This document shows positions 63,405-64,000 of a DNA stretch of 64,000 bases, piece after piece. Numbering within the stretch: position 1 is the stretch's first letter; every line of letters starts with the position of its first letter. The notes under the pieces were generated by a model. That model had not been told where the DNA came from. It saw only the letters and a program-made list of their open reading frames with translations, and did not search any database. Source of the stretch: Vanessa cardui (taxonomy: Eukaryota > Arthropoda > Insecta > Lepidoptera > Nymphalidae); the NCBI RefSeq assembly GCF_905220365.1, contig NC_061124.1, forward strand, positions 14,386,501 through 14,450,500, in the 5' to 3' direction. A program made the position numbers and the translations under genes.

Positions 63405-63485
63405 GAAATTAACCGGAATAAATAGACAGACAAAAACATATATATACACTTATGCATATATTAAAAAGCTTTTCATATTAAACTC
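63405..63485 (-). mobile_element. Helitron-like family A, 5' fragment
   Basis: 'ttaaccggaataaatagaca' and 'ttaaactccaattttatta' are reverse-complement blocks of the family A 5' half. Confidence 0.5.
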
Positions 63486-64000
63486 CAATTTTATTAACAA
63501 CTGTCTATATGATATAATTCTTTACTTTATCCGACCCAAGCTTTATTTTCATCTAGTATAATTATATTTTCGGGCATAAAATACATGTTAATAATGAATA
63601 ATTATTAGAGATTTCGATATATTCGTCTTTAAAGCGATTCATCCATTTGTGATTTTATAATAAAACAAAAAGCCCATATAATCCTCTCATGTCTATTTGT
63701 CAGATTGTCTTGTTTCCACGCCCTCATAAATTCGGTAAACTTTTAATCCCGTCCATAGAAAATTGTTCGGGTCAGACGGATTTAATTATTTCAATTTAAA
63801 ATTTTTGTTCGTTTATGCTTAATTCGAATGTAATTTACTTATTTAAAGTTTAAGCAATTAAAAATGATTCATTAAATTTTTTATTATTTAATTAAATTTT
63901 AAAGAGTAACCTTTCACATGGCCTTTATACTGAAGCCTAACTAAGAAATAGCAAAAATTATCACAGTTAAAGGTTTGATACCAAAAACACTCATGTTTAT
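63486..64000. other. no feature seen
   Basis: AT-rich to the window end. Confidence 0.4.

Overview
The window looks like AT-rich nuclear DNA of a lepidopteran insect, most likely a butterfly. The grounds are the dense interspersed repeats I recognise from butterflies and moths: a tRNA-derived SINE of the Metulj type, short Helitrons inserted A|TC...CTAG|T, R1- and RTE-type LINE fragments, piggyBac and hAT remnants. There is no bacterial organisation, and almost every long open frame falls inside a repeat or in random AT-rich DNA. The order is an inference from repeat families; no species marker is visible.

Genes. Two host genes are well supported. One is a three-exon gene on the minus strand (exons 33533-33467, 32344-32198, 30760-30621). 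It encodes a secreted protein of about 117 residues: a signal peptide followed by two six-cysteine modules ending in CC. Its exons are each under 150 bases, but all four splice sites fit and both introns are phase 1. The other is a tRNA-Phe(GAA) gene at 54929-55001 on the minus strand. Two weaker single-exon candidates lie at 45201-45328 and 26418-26505 (both plus).

Layout. 1-8 kb: Helitrons, a SINE and two adjacent snap-back palindromes. 8-17 kb: repeat families C, D and E, a terminal-inverted-repeat element (G), SINEs and a hAT remnant with a LINE tail nested in it. 17-22 kb: a 1.25 kb repeat ending in 223-base inverted arms, and a tiny RTE insertion with a 16-base target duplication. 22-30 kb: SINEs, a Helitron carrying a gene-like fragment, candidate exon 26418. 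30-33.6 kb: the secreted-protein gene, its introns seeded with a SINE, a SINE fragment, a Helitron fragment and a 30-base-arm palindrome. 34-45 kb: R1 LINE remnant, second G element, SINEs, Helitrons. 45-50 kb: candidate exon and a decayed piggyBac with TTAA flanks and cysteine-rich domain remnant. 50-57 kb: mostly unique AT-rich DNA plus the tRNA. 57.8-59.3 kb: a young-looking R1-clade LINE, 5'-truncated within its catalytic motif. 60-64 kb: second copy of the 1.1-1.25 kb repeat, repeat F, an RTE tail.

There is no operon-like cooperation between genes. The window is mainly a record of transposon insertion, nesting and decay around one small secreted-protein gene.
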